Part shown: positions 26,664 through 38,692 of the stretch, one piece after another
Position numbering within the stretch: the stretch's first letter is position 1
How the letters are laid out: each line of letters begins with the position of its first letter
NCBI GenBank assembly: GCA_019916065.1
Contig: CM034233.1
Span: 17,816,436 to 17,880,435, forward strand
From: Vitellaria paradoxa
Taxonomy: Eukaryota; Streptophyta; Magnoliopsida; Ericales; Sapotaceae
Reading direction: 5' to 3'
Length of the DNA: 64,000 nucleotides
Translations under genes and position numbers: made by a program
Notes under the pieces: model-generated
What the model was told of the DNA's origin: nothing
What the model saw: only the letters and a program-made list of their open reading frames with translations
Databases searched by the model: none

Positions 26664-28177
26664 CCTCTTTTCCTTCCTCTCACTTTTTCACTCAACCAAA
26701 AACGTTTTTTTTGTTTCCTTTTTGTTAATTCTTTCTTCTCACTTTTTATTTCCTTCCAAATTTCATTTGCACGAAACGGGACCTAAAACAATTCCCACTT
26801 TTGTGGGTGATTTGTAGGGAAAAAAAAAAAAGAAAAGAAAGAAAATAATTGTAAAAAAATTCTTGCTTTTTTTTTTAAACCACCAAACGAGGTCAATGTT
26901 GGCTAAAGAATTCCTGATCCGAAGTAGTAAATAGGGGCCGACGAGAATCAAATCAGTGCAAACAGCAAGCCAAGAGAAGGCGAGGGTAGATCCAACCCCC
27001 GGTGTTTGGTGCGTGTGGTGGAAATCCCAGATGATGTACGGCAGGAGATTACGTGCTGTTAATTATTTAGAATCCAGATCACAGACTGCTAATTATCATA
27101 GAATCCAGATCGCACGGCGGTGGATGTGCCTGTCATATGTGACAGCCTATCCGTATCTCCCATATTTGCTCCTACCGAAGAATCGCCTCTCTCTCTCTCT
27201 CTCTCTCATGTGAGAAAATGGCTGTATTTAAAATTATATAAAGTTATAAAAATTAATATTTTATGTTTTACGTATTAAACAGAAAATTTAAATTTTATAA
27301 TTATATAATTTGTATTTGTAAAAATTTGTAAAATTTTATATTATTTTGTTTAACTTTAAACATGGTCAATATAAGATATGTTTAGAATAACAGAAATGAA
27401 ATAAAATAAAATAAATTGTTAATTGATAATTTACGTAATAAATTAAAAAATAAATAAGTTTTAAAATTTTTATTATTTAATTTTTTTTTCCTTTAAACGG
27501 AGCCATAATCGCTTTGGAAAGAGAAATGGCAAGCTGGCTGTCACAGCTTATCCATCACGATCTGTTGTGAGATCTGATTTGCAGTGTCCCAAAATGTCTT
27601 CATTAAAACACTACACGGAACGGAAGTGTGTCCGTATGGGTGGGACCCATTAAGACATTTTCACTGGGCACTTTCAAATCTCTCACATTCTATCCGCTGC
27701 TCGTGCCAAGTTGATTTTTTTTTTTTTTTAACTCGGATCATTGGTCAGGCTATCGTAATCTTAACTAACTATGTAATTAATAGGTAAATTAAAAATATAT
27801 ATATTATTTATCACGTACATTTTACTTAAATTAAGAATTAGATCCGTATGGTCATTGTGAGAAATACACTCACGAGTCACTCATATCCACAAGCCACTTA
27901 AGCTAGTTTTAAGAGATAATTTTTTGATAATTTAGAACCCACATCAATTTATTGTAACGTTTAATAACCACGTAAACAAATAATAAACTGGAGAGATGTA
28001 CGTAACCCTTCATTTTTTTTATTACTCATTAGGTGACATTTTTTTAACGTAGAATTTCACTAATTTATTATAACTCTCAATGAACAGCGTAACTTCAATT
28101 AAGTGGCATTTGGCAACAGCCATCACTTGGCTGCTTAACATTTTGATTTTTTTTATTAAATGATTAAATATTAGAGT
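22378..28177. other. Intergenic AT-rich repeat DNA, no gene
   Basis: Mostly AAATTTAATTT-type sequence with microsatellites. It includes a short M2-like fragment (23769-23906) and a possible 350-bp TIR element (26357-26703, ends GTACGTTTGGTTGGATGG and ACTCAACCAAAAACG). Two GC-richer islands (26940-27200 and 27510-27710) contain short open frames but no recognisable domain; the first has a duplicated AGAATCCAGATC. Confidence 0.45.
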
Positions 28178-28497
28178 TCATTTAATTTGTTTTTCTGTTT
28201 TTTATTCTTTATTTTTGTTTTCTATTTTATATTTTAAACTCAATTTTCATTTTACACTTTTGAAAATAAGAAAGATAGCTCAAAACATATTTGGTCATTT
28301 ATATTTTTAAAATTTGTTTTAGAAAATAAAAAATGAATTTACACGTAAAATGAAAATGACAAAAAGTCGTTTTGAGCGTTTTTAACACAAAATAAGATAA
28401 ATCTCCAAATAATAAAAACAGTGCATTTTTTGTTATCGTATTTTGAGATTTTTAAAACATAAAATAAAATTAGAAAAGTAAACTAAATGTCACCTTA
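28178..28497. mobile_element. MITE-like family M4, copy 3
   Basis: It contains AAAAAGTCGTTTTGAGCG and ends AACTAAATGTCACCTT, as in copies 1 and 4. Confidence 0.5.
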
Positions 28498-28612
28498 ATT
28501 TTTTTATTTTTTAAACGATTAAATTTACTTTCTTATATTTTAAATTTCTTTTAAATCATGAAAAGTAAAAATGTTAAATTAACAAAAAGTTAAAAAAAAA
28601 CTAAGTATTAAA

Positions 28613-29541
28613 GCCCTATTTGATAATGTTTTTATTTTTTTATTTTTCTGTTTATGTTTTAAAAATTTTATAAATTGGCTACAGAAACATGTTTGTTAAA
28701 TCTGTTTACGTTTTTTGTTTCCAAAAAAATGAAAACCTAAACAGAAAAACGCAAGCAAAAAAATGTGTTTTCATTCTATTTTTTCTGTTGCAAACATTTT
28801 GTCAGTTTTAATATTTTGTTCATTTTTGTTATATCATATTAAAATAAATTATTTTATTCAAATACTTTATTAAACTAAAATTATTTTTAATAAATAATAT
28901 ATTTAAGTTAAATTAATATGTAATATATATTACTAATTTATTTCTAATAAATAATTAAATTAAATTAGTTAATTTGATTGCTAGGAAATATATATTATTA
29001 AATTATTTTTAATAAATAATAAAATATATTAAATTAATTTAATTTAATTAATGTAAATATATTTTATTAAATAATTTTTTAATAAATACTATAATTAAAT
29101 TGTTTAATTTAATTTAATAATTAATTTGATTTATTTATTTAATATGAATTATATTTTATTAAATTATTTTCAATAAATATCATAATTAAATTATTTAAAT
29201 TATTATGAAATATATTTTGTTCAATTATTTTTTCTAAATAATATAATTAAATTATAATTAACATACTTTATATTTATTGGATTAAATGATATAACACTTA
29301 TATTTTATTCAATTATTTTTAATAAATAATATAATTAAATTAAATTAATATAAAATATATTTGTTAAATTCAGTTAATTTTTAAAAACTAATAAAACTAA
29401 ATATTTTATGAAAATAAAAAATTAATAAATGTAAATAAAATTGTATTTCTAAACGTAATTTTAGTTTTTATTTAAAAAAAATGACTACAGAAAATAAAAA
29501 TCAAAATATAAACAGAAAAATAATAATATTACCAAACGGCC
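28613..29541. mobile_element. AT-rich TIR element family M5, copy 2
   Basis: It starts GCCCTATTTGATAATG; the right end ATTACCAAACGGCC mirrors the family start GGCCCCGTTTGGTAA. The subterminal CAGAAACATGTTTG and the TTAAATTAAAT interior match copy 1. Confidence 0.6.
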
Positions 29542-29968
29542 AAAAGAAACTAAGGCTCCATTTGGCGAAAATAGTTAGTAGCTAGAGCTACCAGTTACTA
29601 TCTTTTTTATTTTTTCTAAAATGACCAAATTTACCTCTCTCACATTTTTAACTTTTTTTTTTAACTTTGAAGAGCAAAAATGTCAAATTAACAAAAAAGT
29701 AAAAAATTAACTACTAAAAAACTAATTTTTTTCTTTTCCTAAACATAAAAATCTAGTTTTTTAATAGCCAATAGCTGCTAGCTACAAACTTGCTAGCCTT
29801 TTTACTTGTCAAATCAAACCTAACATTTTTCCTCTCTCAAGCAAAAAAAGGTAGTTTTTTTATTAGTTAGCTAACAGTTACTTACAAAAAAACTAACTTT
29901 TTTTTCCCAAACTCTACCTAATATTTAAGGTCTTATTAACGTTTATAACGCCATTAGGACTTACTCAA
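29542..29968. other. Intergenic repeat sequence
   Basis: Contains words such as CTAGCTAC, CTAGTTTTTTAATAGCC and ATGACCAAATTTAC that recur in inverted order, suggesting another decayed inverted-repeat element. No clear ends and no gene. Confidence 0.35.
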
Positions 29969-30104
29969 ACTCATTTGGAGTTCTGATTTTCGCTAAAAAA
30001 TAATGAAAATTTTAAAAAATTATTTACTTTTTATCTTATTACACAAATTACGAACTTATAACTTTTACTAAAATTTACTAATTTTTTTCACTCCAAACAC
30101 ACCT
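29969..30104. mobile_element. MITE-like family M3, copy 2
   Basis: It starts CTCATTTGGAGTTC and ends TTCACTCCAAACACACC. The core ATTACACAAATTACGAACTT is close to the copy at 33025. Confidence 0.55.
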
Positions 30105-30119
30105 TCAATTCGATAAATT

Positions 30120-31085
30120 ACACTTGTCACAATTGTAGTTTATACTTGATTTCACTGTAATCCTTATACTTCTAATTGTGATAATTAACTCCTTATACTT
30201 CCGATCCAATGTCAATATAGTCATTTTCGTTCAATTCTGTTTGAAATTTGGTTGTTAACTTGTCATGTGGCATTCACACAAAGGGTAGGGTGGTCATTTC
30301 AAAAAGATAAATTACACTTAACACTCGTATATTTTACTCACAATCTTACTTTATCTCTTTTAATTTAAAATCGTAACACATTAATCCTATTATTTTAAAT
30401 CATAACACTTTGATACCTATTTTTAATTCAATTTTCTCCTTCCATCTTTTCCTTTTTATAATAACATTTTCTGTTGACACGCGTGTGTGTATATATATAA
30501 GAGAGAGAGAGAGAGAGAGAAATAATATTTTGATGACTAAGAACTCAAGATTATTAGCAAAGTAGATTTTCACTATCATTAGTAGGGGCGTTCTCTTTTT
30601 TTTTTTTTTTTTGTGGTCAATTAAGAATCAGCGGAAGTGTTTGACGCTATAGTTTGATGCCTATAAGTCCGTTATCAGAATAGTGATTAAAAAATGCCTA
30701 AACGTCAATGGGAGGCTTAGTAGTTGTGAGACTTAAGCGCCACCGAAAACGATAACAAAGTTTGTGTGAGAGAGGACATGACTTTTGTATGAACTATTGA
30801 AATACTATTAGAAAGAAAAATCTAGAGAAAATGAATTAAGTTAAAAGTATAGAGGTAAAGTGTTTTGATTCAAAATACATGAATAAAAGTGAGACCGGAG
30901 ATGAAGTATAAGTGTTAAGTGTAGTTTACCTTTTAGAAATGACTTTACTACCTCTTGTGTGAGAAGCGTATGGATGCGACCATATTTTAGATAAAATTGC
31001 ACAAAAAGATTACATTGACATTTAAGCAATAGTATAAGAAGTTATTTGTCACAATTAGAATTGCAAGAATTAAAGTAGACTTACC
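30120..31085. mobile_element. Long-TIR non-coding element (~0.97 kb, ~280-300-bp arms)
   Basis: Left-arm words TTATACTTCTAATTGTGA, CAATGTCAATATA, GGTGGTCATTTC and AAATTACACTTAACAC reappear in the same order in the reverse complement of the right arm (30815-31085). The arms flank a spacer with GT, TA and GA microsatellites (30480-30522) and a T-run. No open frame is present. Confidence 0.7.
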
Positions 31086-31216
31086 TATAAACAATAAATG
31101 TAATCAAGTAATATATCTTAAATAATATATATATATATATATATATTAAATAAGACAACAAACAAATATATATATTGAGAAAATAAACAATTTAAAGACT
31201 AATATTTAAGTCAATA

Positions 31217-31520
31217 AGGTGTTATTTGGTTTATTTTTCTATTTTTTATTTTTTGTTTCAATCTCATTTTTCATTTTGTGTTTTTAAAGATAAGGAAAAT
31301 AACTTAAAATTCATTTTTCTTACTTGTGTTTTCAAATTTGGTTTTAGAAAATATAAAATAAATTTACACATATAATGAAAAAGCTAAAAAGTCGTTTTGA
31401 GAGTTTTAACCCAAAATAAGAAAAATTTCAAAATAAAAAAAATAAAATATTTTTTGTTTACTTATTTTGAAATTTTTAACACATAGAACAAAAACAAAAA
31501 ATAAATCAAATGTCACTTAA
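31217..31520. mobile_element. MITE-like family M4, copy 4
   Basis: It starts GGTGTTATTTGGTTTA, contains AAAAAGTCGTTTTGAG and ends AATCAAATGTCACTTAA. Confidence 0.5.
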
Positions 31521-31755
31521 AATATTTAAAAGATATATTTTCAATTCTGACCTAATAAGGATTGGATGGAGATTTTTATGTGTACGAATATGTTCTAGTA
31601 TTTTTGATTCTACTAAAACTTTTCTCCGAAAAAATCTTATTTATAATATTTGTGACATTATTGTTTTCGGATGAAAATTCAGACCCAGCCCAAAATGTGA
31701 CCACTCCAACCAACATGCCAAGATGCCAGCACTCACGATACACGTGAAAATGATG

Positions 31756-31906
31756 AATACGTTTAGAATGATAAAAAGTGAAATAAACTAAAATAAAATA
31801 AAATAATTTGTGAATTCATAATTCGTACAATGAAATAAAAAAGTAAATAATTTTTAGAGATTTTAAAAAAATTTCAGTATTCTTTTAGAAAATCAAACAT
31901 ACCTCA
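31756..31906. mobile_element. MITE-like family M3, copy 3
   Basis: It starts GAATACGTTTAGAATG and ends AAAATCAAACATACCTC. The core AATTTGTGAATTCATAATTC is shared with copy 1. Confidence 0.5.
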
Positions 31907-33024
31907 AGTCACAAAATTTGCCTTTTTTTTTAATAACTATCATTACGTCGTAAATTATCCCATATGCATATGGTAGTTGCAATAAACTAAGAATAAAAAT
32001 ATTAGATTGGGTGTAAGGGGGAAGGCAACTACAACCCTTCTCAATGAAGTAAAGGACAACAATAAAAAGCATGGTTTTGCTCAACCGCAACCTTTGCATT
32101 TAATTATATCAACAATGTCAACATTTTTTTGTAAATTTGGACAAGTGAAATTATCAAAAATTAACAGATGAAATCTGATTTTGTTGAAGAAATCGATATT
32201 CAATAAAAATAAAGTGGAAATACCAATTTTATAATTTAAAAAAATAATTTGGTGAATTAATTTTTTTTAAATTTGTAGGACAACAAAATTGAGACGTAAT
32301 TCTAACAAATATTTTTAATAAAATTTTTTCACATAAGTTTCGTTTGGAGCTCTACAACCCAATAACAGATTTCTATGAATTTTTATAAAATTAAAATTTT
32401 TTATACACTGCATGAATTACAAAATTTTAAATTTTAACATTTTCTTTTTTTACTTCGAATACGCTCATAAGAGCACTGTGCTTTTAACAAAAGTCAACAG
32501 ATCTAATTCGACTTTTATATAATGATATTTCTTGATCTTAAAAAGCAGTAATCAGATCATTCATAGCAATATAGGTGCATTTGGACTTTTATTTTTTTTT
32601 GAAAATTTTTTATAAATTTTTACTGATCTCTCTAAATCTCTACAAATTTTTTTCATCTCCAAATGCATAAATATCTACAAATCTTTATATCTCTACAATC
32701 TCAATAATCTTTATAAATCGCAATAAAATCTTTATCAATCTTAAAAAATTCTGACAATGAAAAAGTATCCGTTAAAATTCGTTTGAACGAATTTTTACCA
32801 TTATCTCTATCTTTTGCAGCCAAAATTTGTAAATTCTTACTATTCTCTCTATTTTTTTTATAATTTGTTCGTTACATTTTAAACCCCCAAAAGTAATTAA
32901 AATTACATCTTATCTCAACTTTTGTAACTTCAAACGTCTCCGTAATTTTGAAGTTAAGTGTGTGTTTGTTTGAAGAAAAATTAGAAGGAAGAAAAAGGAT
33001 AAAAGAAGAATGATAGTAATAAAA
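31907..33024. other. Intergenic AT-rich repeat DNA
   Basis: Two further decayed 'GTTTGGA'-type elements are suggested (about 32338-32470 and 32580-32940). The latter repeats AATCTTTATAAATC-like words and contains CGTTTGAACGAATTT. No gene is supported. Confidence 0.4.
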
Positions 33025-33166
33025 GCTCCGTTTGGTGCTTTGGTATTAGTTAAAAAATACTGAAAAATTTTAAAAGTTACTTATTTTTTATCTCATTATA
33101 CAAATTATGAATTCACAACTTTTATCAAATTTTACTAACTTTTTTTTACTCCAAACACACTCAAAG
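33025..33166. mobile_element. MITE-like family M3, copy 4, nested in another repeat
   Basis: It starts GCTCCGTTTGGTGC and ends TTTACTCCAAACACACTC. The purine-rich GGAAGAAAAA sequence on both sides suggests that it split an older element. Confidence 0.55.
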
Positions 33167-34629
33167 TCTAAAATGACAGCATAAAAAGGAAGAAAAAAAA
33201 ATGTGCGGTCCATTTTTTTTCTCTCTAAAAGGAAAGAAAAATGAAAAAAAAAGTGAGTTTCACATATTTGTTAAAATAAATTTTTATATAAAATTTAAAA
33301 GATGAAAATATTTGCAGTCTTTCATTAGTTTGAAAGAGTGCATTTATTATTTTTCAATTTAAATTATAATATATATATATGTGGTGCGTTTGGTTTGTTA
33401 AAAAAGCCAAAAAAATCTTTAAAAAATTCTAAAACCCTTTATAATTTTTTGACACATTTTATCTATCTTGGTCTTCGTGAAAATTCTATAAATTTATATA
33501 TATTTACATATTCCAATAATTTTTTTTACAAATATTAATAATTTTTTCCACAAACTCTAATAACTTTTCAACAAATTTTAAAAAATCTGACATAAATCCA
33601 TTAAAATTTACCCTAAAATTTATTTCAACGGTTTCTCTCTCTAATATCCTAACGCAGAAGTTAAAAAGTTTAACAACTTTTAAAAAATTCTAACATAAAT
33701 CTATTGAAATGGATCTAAAAAACTGTTCCAATGATTTTTCCTTCCAACTTTCTAACGTAGAAACTCAGGAATTCTATTATTCATCTTTGAAAAATATTAT
33801 TTAATAATTAAATGCCAAATATCAAAAAATTATTCAAACTATATTTTTTTGTTTTTTTCATTATTTTTCTTGTCACCAGAAATGCTACCGCGTTTTATTA
33901 TTTAACCAAAAGTTGTTAAAATTTACTAAAAGTTACCAAAAGTTATTAAAAAATACTAAAAATTTTACCAAATACTCAAAAATTACAAAAAATTATTAAA
34001 AATTTTTATTTATTTTATCAAATATATTAAAAATTACAGCGAGTAACTTTTGATAAAAAATATAAAAAATTACTAAAAATTATAACTCCAAACACTTCCC
34101 ATAGTTTAAAAGTAATTTTATTTTTGTTTTGTTTTCACTCTTCCATCCTTCCAACCTGATTGAGCACCCGGCCTTTTATTTATTTATTTATTTGTGCCGC
34201 CGGTTGGATAGTCGCAGCGGTTCACTTTTCACCCTCCGATCTGGCGGCGCCACCGTCAATTATACCACCGGTCAACACGGCATTCTCCTCCTCGAATTCC
34301 AAGTTGCCAATCAATTTAAAATCTCCCCCAACATCTCGTTTGATATGTCCCTTTCAAAACTTCAATAAGTCAAGACACGTACAGGCTACACCCATGCTAG
34401 TCTTGCATAATATTATATAATATTTTTTGAGACAAAGAGTACAGTTGACGTGGTAAAAAGTTAGAAAAAATAAAATAAAATATAATTTATAAAAATTTTT
34501 TATATTTAGTAAACACCGCTTAAATCGTGTTTTTTAGAGATGAATAGTAAAATTTTATTCCGACGGATTAGATTTCCGTTTGGATAGATGTAAAATTTTA
34601 ATCAGTTATGACTTCTTTACACTACAATC
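33167..34629. other. Intergenic repeats and one GC-richer island
   Basis: 33380-33780 is a degenerate element beginning TGCGTTTGGTTTG, with TTCTATAAATTTATATAT words. 34130-34420 is less AT-rich and open in two frames (79-86 codons), but no family is recognised. Confidence 0.35.
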
Positions 34630-34712
34630 TGTCCAAACGGATTGTAGAAACCGTTTGGACGAAAGTTGGCCACATGGTTCCGTCGAAACGGTTTCTACAA
34701 TCCGTTCGAACG
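34630..34712. repeat. Long stem-loop: 32-nt arms, 19-nt loop
   Basis: Arm 34630-34661 pairs with 34681-34712 at 28 of 32 positions, with a 21-nt uninterrupted core around GGATTGTAGAAACC. The loop 34662-34680 is short. A smaller nested palindrome (CTACAATC / GATTGTAG) overlaps the left arm. This could be a MITE core or a small-RNA-type precursor; no conserved miRNA is recognised. Confidence 0.75.
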
Positions 34713-36362
34713 ATTTTAAAAACGCCATAAAAATAGTCAAAGTGAGTTTCATTTGGTAGCTTGGGAGTTCATAGTGAGAATGGCGAAAAAATTTTTGCTA
34801 TTTGATTAGCCGAATTATAGTTATCGATTTTTTTTGGAAAGATATTGAACGTTTTTTGAATTTTAAGAAAGCGGGAATGTGTAAAATTTTATAAAAATTT
34901 TCAGAGATTTTCATCAAACTTTGGTACACCAAATACACCCAAAATATAATATTTTGATTTGTCTACTTAATTATAAAAATTAAAAGTAGAAAAAATTATG
35001 ATTCTACCAAATGCACCCAAAATATAATATTTTTGCTAGTTTTTGAGCCTCCAAACGGGTTCTTAATTATAAAAATTAAAATTTATCCTAAAATATATAC
35101 TAAATCACAAAATTATCTAATTAACCTAATTATTTTTTATTTTAAATTATTTATTATTTTTAGTGTACGGTTTTATTTTTTAATTCTTTACTCATTTTGA
35201 AATGAAAAAACCATCCCAAAACTACTTTTATACGAAAATTTGTAAAAATGTAAGAGTAAAATGATGAATGTATAGGTGTGATATAGGATTTAATAATGAA
35301 ATCTTAATTGGTTTTTATTAAATAACTTAAATAAAAAAATTATAATTGATCATATGTATTTTATAAAATAAAATAAATATAAGCAATGTGACCAATTTAA
35401 ATTTAAAATTATTTAGAAAAATAATTACTCATAAGTCTAATTAGTATTCGGTAATTTTAAATTTTAAAAATTTTAAGAGTTGTTATGAGAGAAATAACCT
35501 AATTATTATTTAAGTTTTTTTGTATTCTTTATATTTAATTATATTCTTAACTTAATTATTAACATATTTAAAATATATAAATTTTATAATTATATTAAAT
35601 TTATAAGCAAGCGAGTCATTTTGGAAACCAATGAGTTTATTTATATGAAATTTATAAGTAACCAATGAGTTTATTTATATGAAATTTATAAGTAAGTGAG
35701 TATCTCTTCCGAACTTAAGCAAGTGAATCATTTTTTGGAACTCATGAGTTTTTTTTCTACATTTATTGAAATTATGAGAATGTTTGGTTAGCAAAAATTT
35801 TGTTAAAAAATATAGCAAAAGTATAAATATTTGACATAAAAGTAATATATAATAAAATTTGATTGGAATAAAATACAAAAAGTTAGTAAAAATTTATAAA
35901 TTTTAATTAATTTTGACCAACTAAATATCTCTTATATACTATCATTCTAGTACAGAAGAAAAGTTATAGTTACATTATTTTAACATACGAGGTAAAAAAA
36001 TAAAAATTTTATGAATGAGAAAAGGAAAGATATTACAAAATAATTTAAAAATTTATAAGAAAAAAGAATGAAAATTAGAGAGATATACCATCTAAAATTA
36101 GAGTAAAAAAAAAGACTTGAAAAAAAATTTCATTATTTTAGTATTATTTATAGATACGTAAAGAGAGAGAAAGTGAAAGATTGGGTTAGATATGGAGATC
36201 AGACCAAGGTGGATTTCAGAATCTCAGCGTATAGCTTAAAATATAAAAGTAATATTTCATGGATTTCCCAGATTTTCCACAAAGAGAGAGAGAGAGAGAG
36301 ACGTGTCTGACAGAGACCACCCATAGGCATTTACTACATTGCCAGCCTTCGCAGGTGGTGCG
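34713..36362. other. Upstream intergenic region of the response regulator
   Basis: AT-rich DNA with a local direct repeat (AACCAATGAGTTTATTTATA at about 35628 and 35660), one M1 copy and a (GA)n run at 36282-36300. No gene is supported. GATT/GATC words near 36178-36205 are compatible with, but not evidence for, type-B ARR binding. Confidence 0.4.
35775..35932 (-). mobile_element. MITE-like family M1, copy 4
   Basis: It starts GAATGTTTGGTTAGC and ends TTTTGACCAACTAAATATC, with core TATTTGACATAAAAGTAATA. Confidence 0.6.
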
Positions 36363-36370
36363 TATATAAA
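36363..36370 (+). promoter_or_regulatory. TATA box of the response-regulator gene
   Basis: TATATAAA lies 80 nt before the chosen start codon, followed by CCAATTGG. This spacing leaves a 5' UTR of about 50 nt. No other ATG intervenes. Confidence 0.6.
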
Positions 36371-36449
36371 CCAATTGGCCGCACAACAGCGAGGGTTCTG
36401 TTTTTGGGACTCTGTTTCAAGTAATTAGTGGTAAAGTTTGAGACCGTTA

Positions 36450-37788
36450 ATGGCAAGAAACGGCGTGTTCTCGCGGCGGCGGAGGGCGGAGATGGTGGAG
36501 GAAGAATTCGGCGGTGTGTCGTTTTCTGATTCACAAGAAATCCATGTTTTGGCGGTCGATGACAGTCTCGTTGATAGGAAGGTTATCGAACGGTTGCTCA
36601 AGATCTCTTCTTGCAAAGGTACCTTCTTTTCACAACCACCCAAAAAATCATTTTGGTTTATATATTCTGTTTGATTTGGGTTTGTGAATCGATTGTGCTT
36701 GAAACGTGGCAGTGACGGCAGTGGACAGTGGAACGAGGGCTCTGCAATTTCTTGGCTTGGATGAGGAGAAGAGCTCTGTTGGGTTTGATGTCAGTGAGAT
36801 TACATGACAATGAAATTGGGTTCTTTGCAACGAAAGTTGGAAGGATCTGTTGAATGATTGATCATTTGCTGTAATGGGTTTCAGGGTTTGAAGGTGGATC
36901 TGATAATCACAGACTATTGCATGCCTGGAATGACCGGTTATGAGTTGCTTAAGAAGATTAAGGTCAGTTTCTCTGCAAACAAACAAACCAACTTTATCAC
37001 AATGCAATATATATGTGTGTGTGTGTGTATATATACATAGCTGAGTCGTTTTTCATTTTTTTGTTATACGAAGCAGGGATCATCTATTTTCAGAGAAATT
37101 CCAGTTGTGATCATGTCATCCGAAAATGTTTTGGCTCGGATCGACAGGTACTTTTGCTTCTCTATTTTCTTGTATCTAGGGACTGTTTGGACTAACAAAA
37201 TATGCGAGAAATTACTAAAAATTATTAATTTTTTAATCAAATTTTATACACTTATCACTTTTACATTAATTTTTTTATATACATTTCTTGTATTTTTTTT
37301 TCTTTTTGCCATCCAACTATTCTGAATCTGATTATTCTTTTTTTTTTTTGGTGGGTTAATTTCGAACAAATCAAAAAATTAATAGCTGCTTTCTTCAATT
37401 TAAGAAGATTATTGTGGGGGTTTTGAATGACAGGTGTTTGGAGGAAGGGGCAGAGGATTTCATAGTGAAGCCGGTGAAATTGTCAGACGTGAAGCGTCTG
37501 AAAGATTACATGTTTGGCGACGATCGAGTTGGGAAGGAAGCCAGAGGAATCAACAAGAGAAAGTCGCCAGAGTCATCTGATCTCTCCTCGTCACCATCAC
37601 AGCCGTCAGTCACCTCTTCATCTTCATCGCCATCGCCATCGCCATCATTATCGCCGCGTTTATCAATGGAATTATCAACCCCGCCGTGTTCTCCGCCGCA
37701 GTCACGTTCACCACCGCCACCTCAACCGCCGTGCCCTCCAAAATCATTAGATTCTCCAACAAGCCGCCTTAAAATGACAAAACTGTGA
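36450..37788 (+). CDS. Type-A two-component response regulator (cytokinin signalling), complete
   Basis: Five exons, 36450-36618, 36713-36789, 36885-36962, 37077-37147 and 37434-37788, join with GT/AG borders and matching phases to give 249 aa. The start is the first ATG after the TATA box; a second in-frame ATG is at residue 15. The receiver domain (residues ~31-155) has the acidic pair D37/D38 (VLAVDDS), phospho-acceptor D92 ([13 protein letters not shown]), the SS pair of VVIMSSEN (122-123) and K144 (FIVKPVK). CLEEGAEDF is characteristic of plant type-A ARRs. There is no Myb-like DNA-binding domain, so it is not type B. In the family, His-phosphotransfer proteins phosphorylate the Asp and type-A members damp cytokinin output, often being cytokinin-induced. 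The last ~85 residues are a Ser/Pro-rich tail of low complexity. The exact orthologue is not assigned. Confidence 0.93.
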
Positions 37789-38010
37789 TTAAATCACGTA
37801 CTTTGGAAAATCTCTTTGAAGTTGAACGGTATAATTTGAAGTAGGACAAATGGACAAGGCAATTACACCACTTTCGTCTAAAATGGTTTTTTTGTTGCCA
37901 TGTCGGCTGGTTTTTGTGTAATTATATTTCCTAATTTACCGGAATTATAATTTTGAAAGCCACCGGATAATATTTGCTTTCTTATTGGTAAAGGGTTTGA
38001 ATTTAATTAT

Positions 38011-38016
38011 AATAAA
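38011..38016 (+). terminator. Candidate polyadenylation signal of the response regulator
   Basis: AATAAA lies 223 nt after the stop codon; plant poly(A) signals are loose, so this is tentative. Confidence 0.3.
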
Positions 38017-38057
38017 ATATACATTTTTGTTGATTCAAATTGCTAGTAATTGGCATA

Positions 38058-38414
38058 AGGTCTCGTTAAGAGTAAGAAAAAATAAAATAAATTGAGATAA
38101 AATGTGGTTTAAAGTTAATTTTGATTTTTTTTTAAAAAGTAACAAATTGTGAGAATAGTTTTTCAAATTTATTCTTATGGATTCAAAAAAATTTATAAAA
38201 AATAACAATAATGGTATTCATTTGAAAGCTTTCAACACGTAGAATAAGATTGTATAAAAAATTTATACATTCGGTTAACTTACTTTTAGATTGTTTATTT
38301 TTTAAATGAAGTATTAGAATTTTTTAAAATTAGTGATGGCAGAAAAATTAAAAATAGAGAGGTTTTTATAGATTTATAAAGATTTTTAGAAATTTTTTTA
38401 TGTCAAATGGGGCC
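38058..38414 (-). mobile_element. MITE-like family M2, copy 2
   Basis: Reverse orientation relative to the copy at 22019. It runs from AAGGTCTCGTTAAGAG to ATGTCAAATGGGGCC. Shared words include CATTCGGTTAACTTAC and TTAGTGATGGCAGAAAAATT. Confidence 0.6.
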
Positions 38415-38569
38415 TATAAATGGAGGGTATTGAACTAGCCTCTCTCACCCTTCTCAATAATGTTTACTGTCAAAAGCGGTGGATGGTATTTTGAAATTTT
38501 ATTTTAGTTTTAAGAGTTTAAAATCGAATTCGAACTTTTAAATTTATGTCAAATTTTATCTAATATTTA

Positions 38570-38692
38570 AGGGTGTTTGGAATAAAAAAAATATAAAAAT
38601 GAGATAATTTGTGTGTTTGTAATTTATCAAGTGAGATAAAAAATAAGTAATTTAAAAAAATTTTCAGAATTATTTGTTGCTATACATCGCGT
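38570..38692. mobile_element. MITE-like family M3, copy 5 (decayed)
   Basis: It starts AGGGTGTTTGGAAT and carries the core GAGATAATTTGTGTGTTTG; the right end is poorly kept. Confidence 0.4.

Noticed and set aside
26956..27213. 85-codon frame ending in (SL)n
   Set aside because: The end is a CT microsatellite; no domain or gene structure is visible.
34129..34420. Overlapping 79-86 codon frames in a GC-richer island
   Set aside because: No recognisable family; two frames are equally open.
36480..36500. Alternative response-regulator start at the second in-frame ATG (36492)
   Set aside because: Possible, but the first ATG fits the TATA spacing; only N-terminal mapping could decide.
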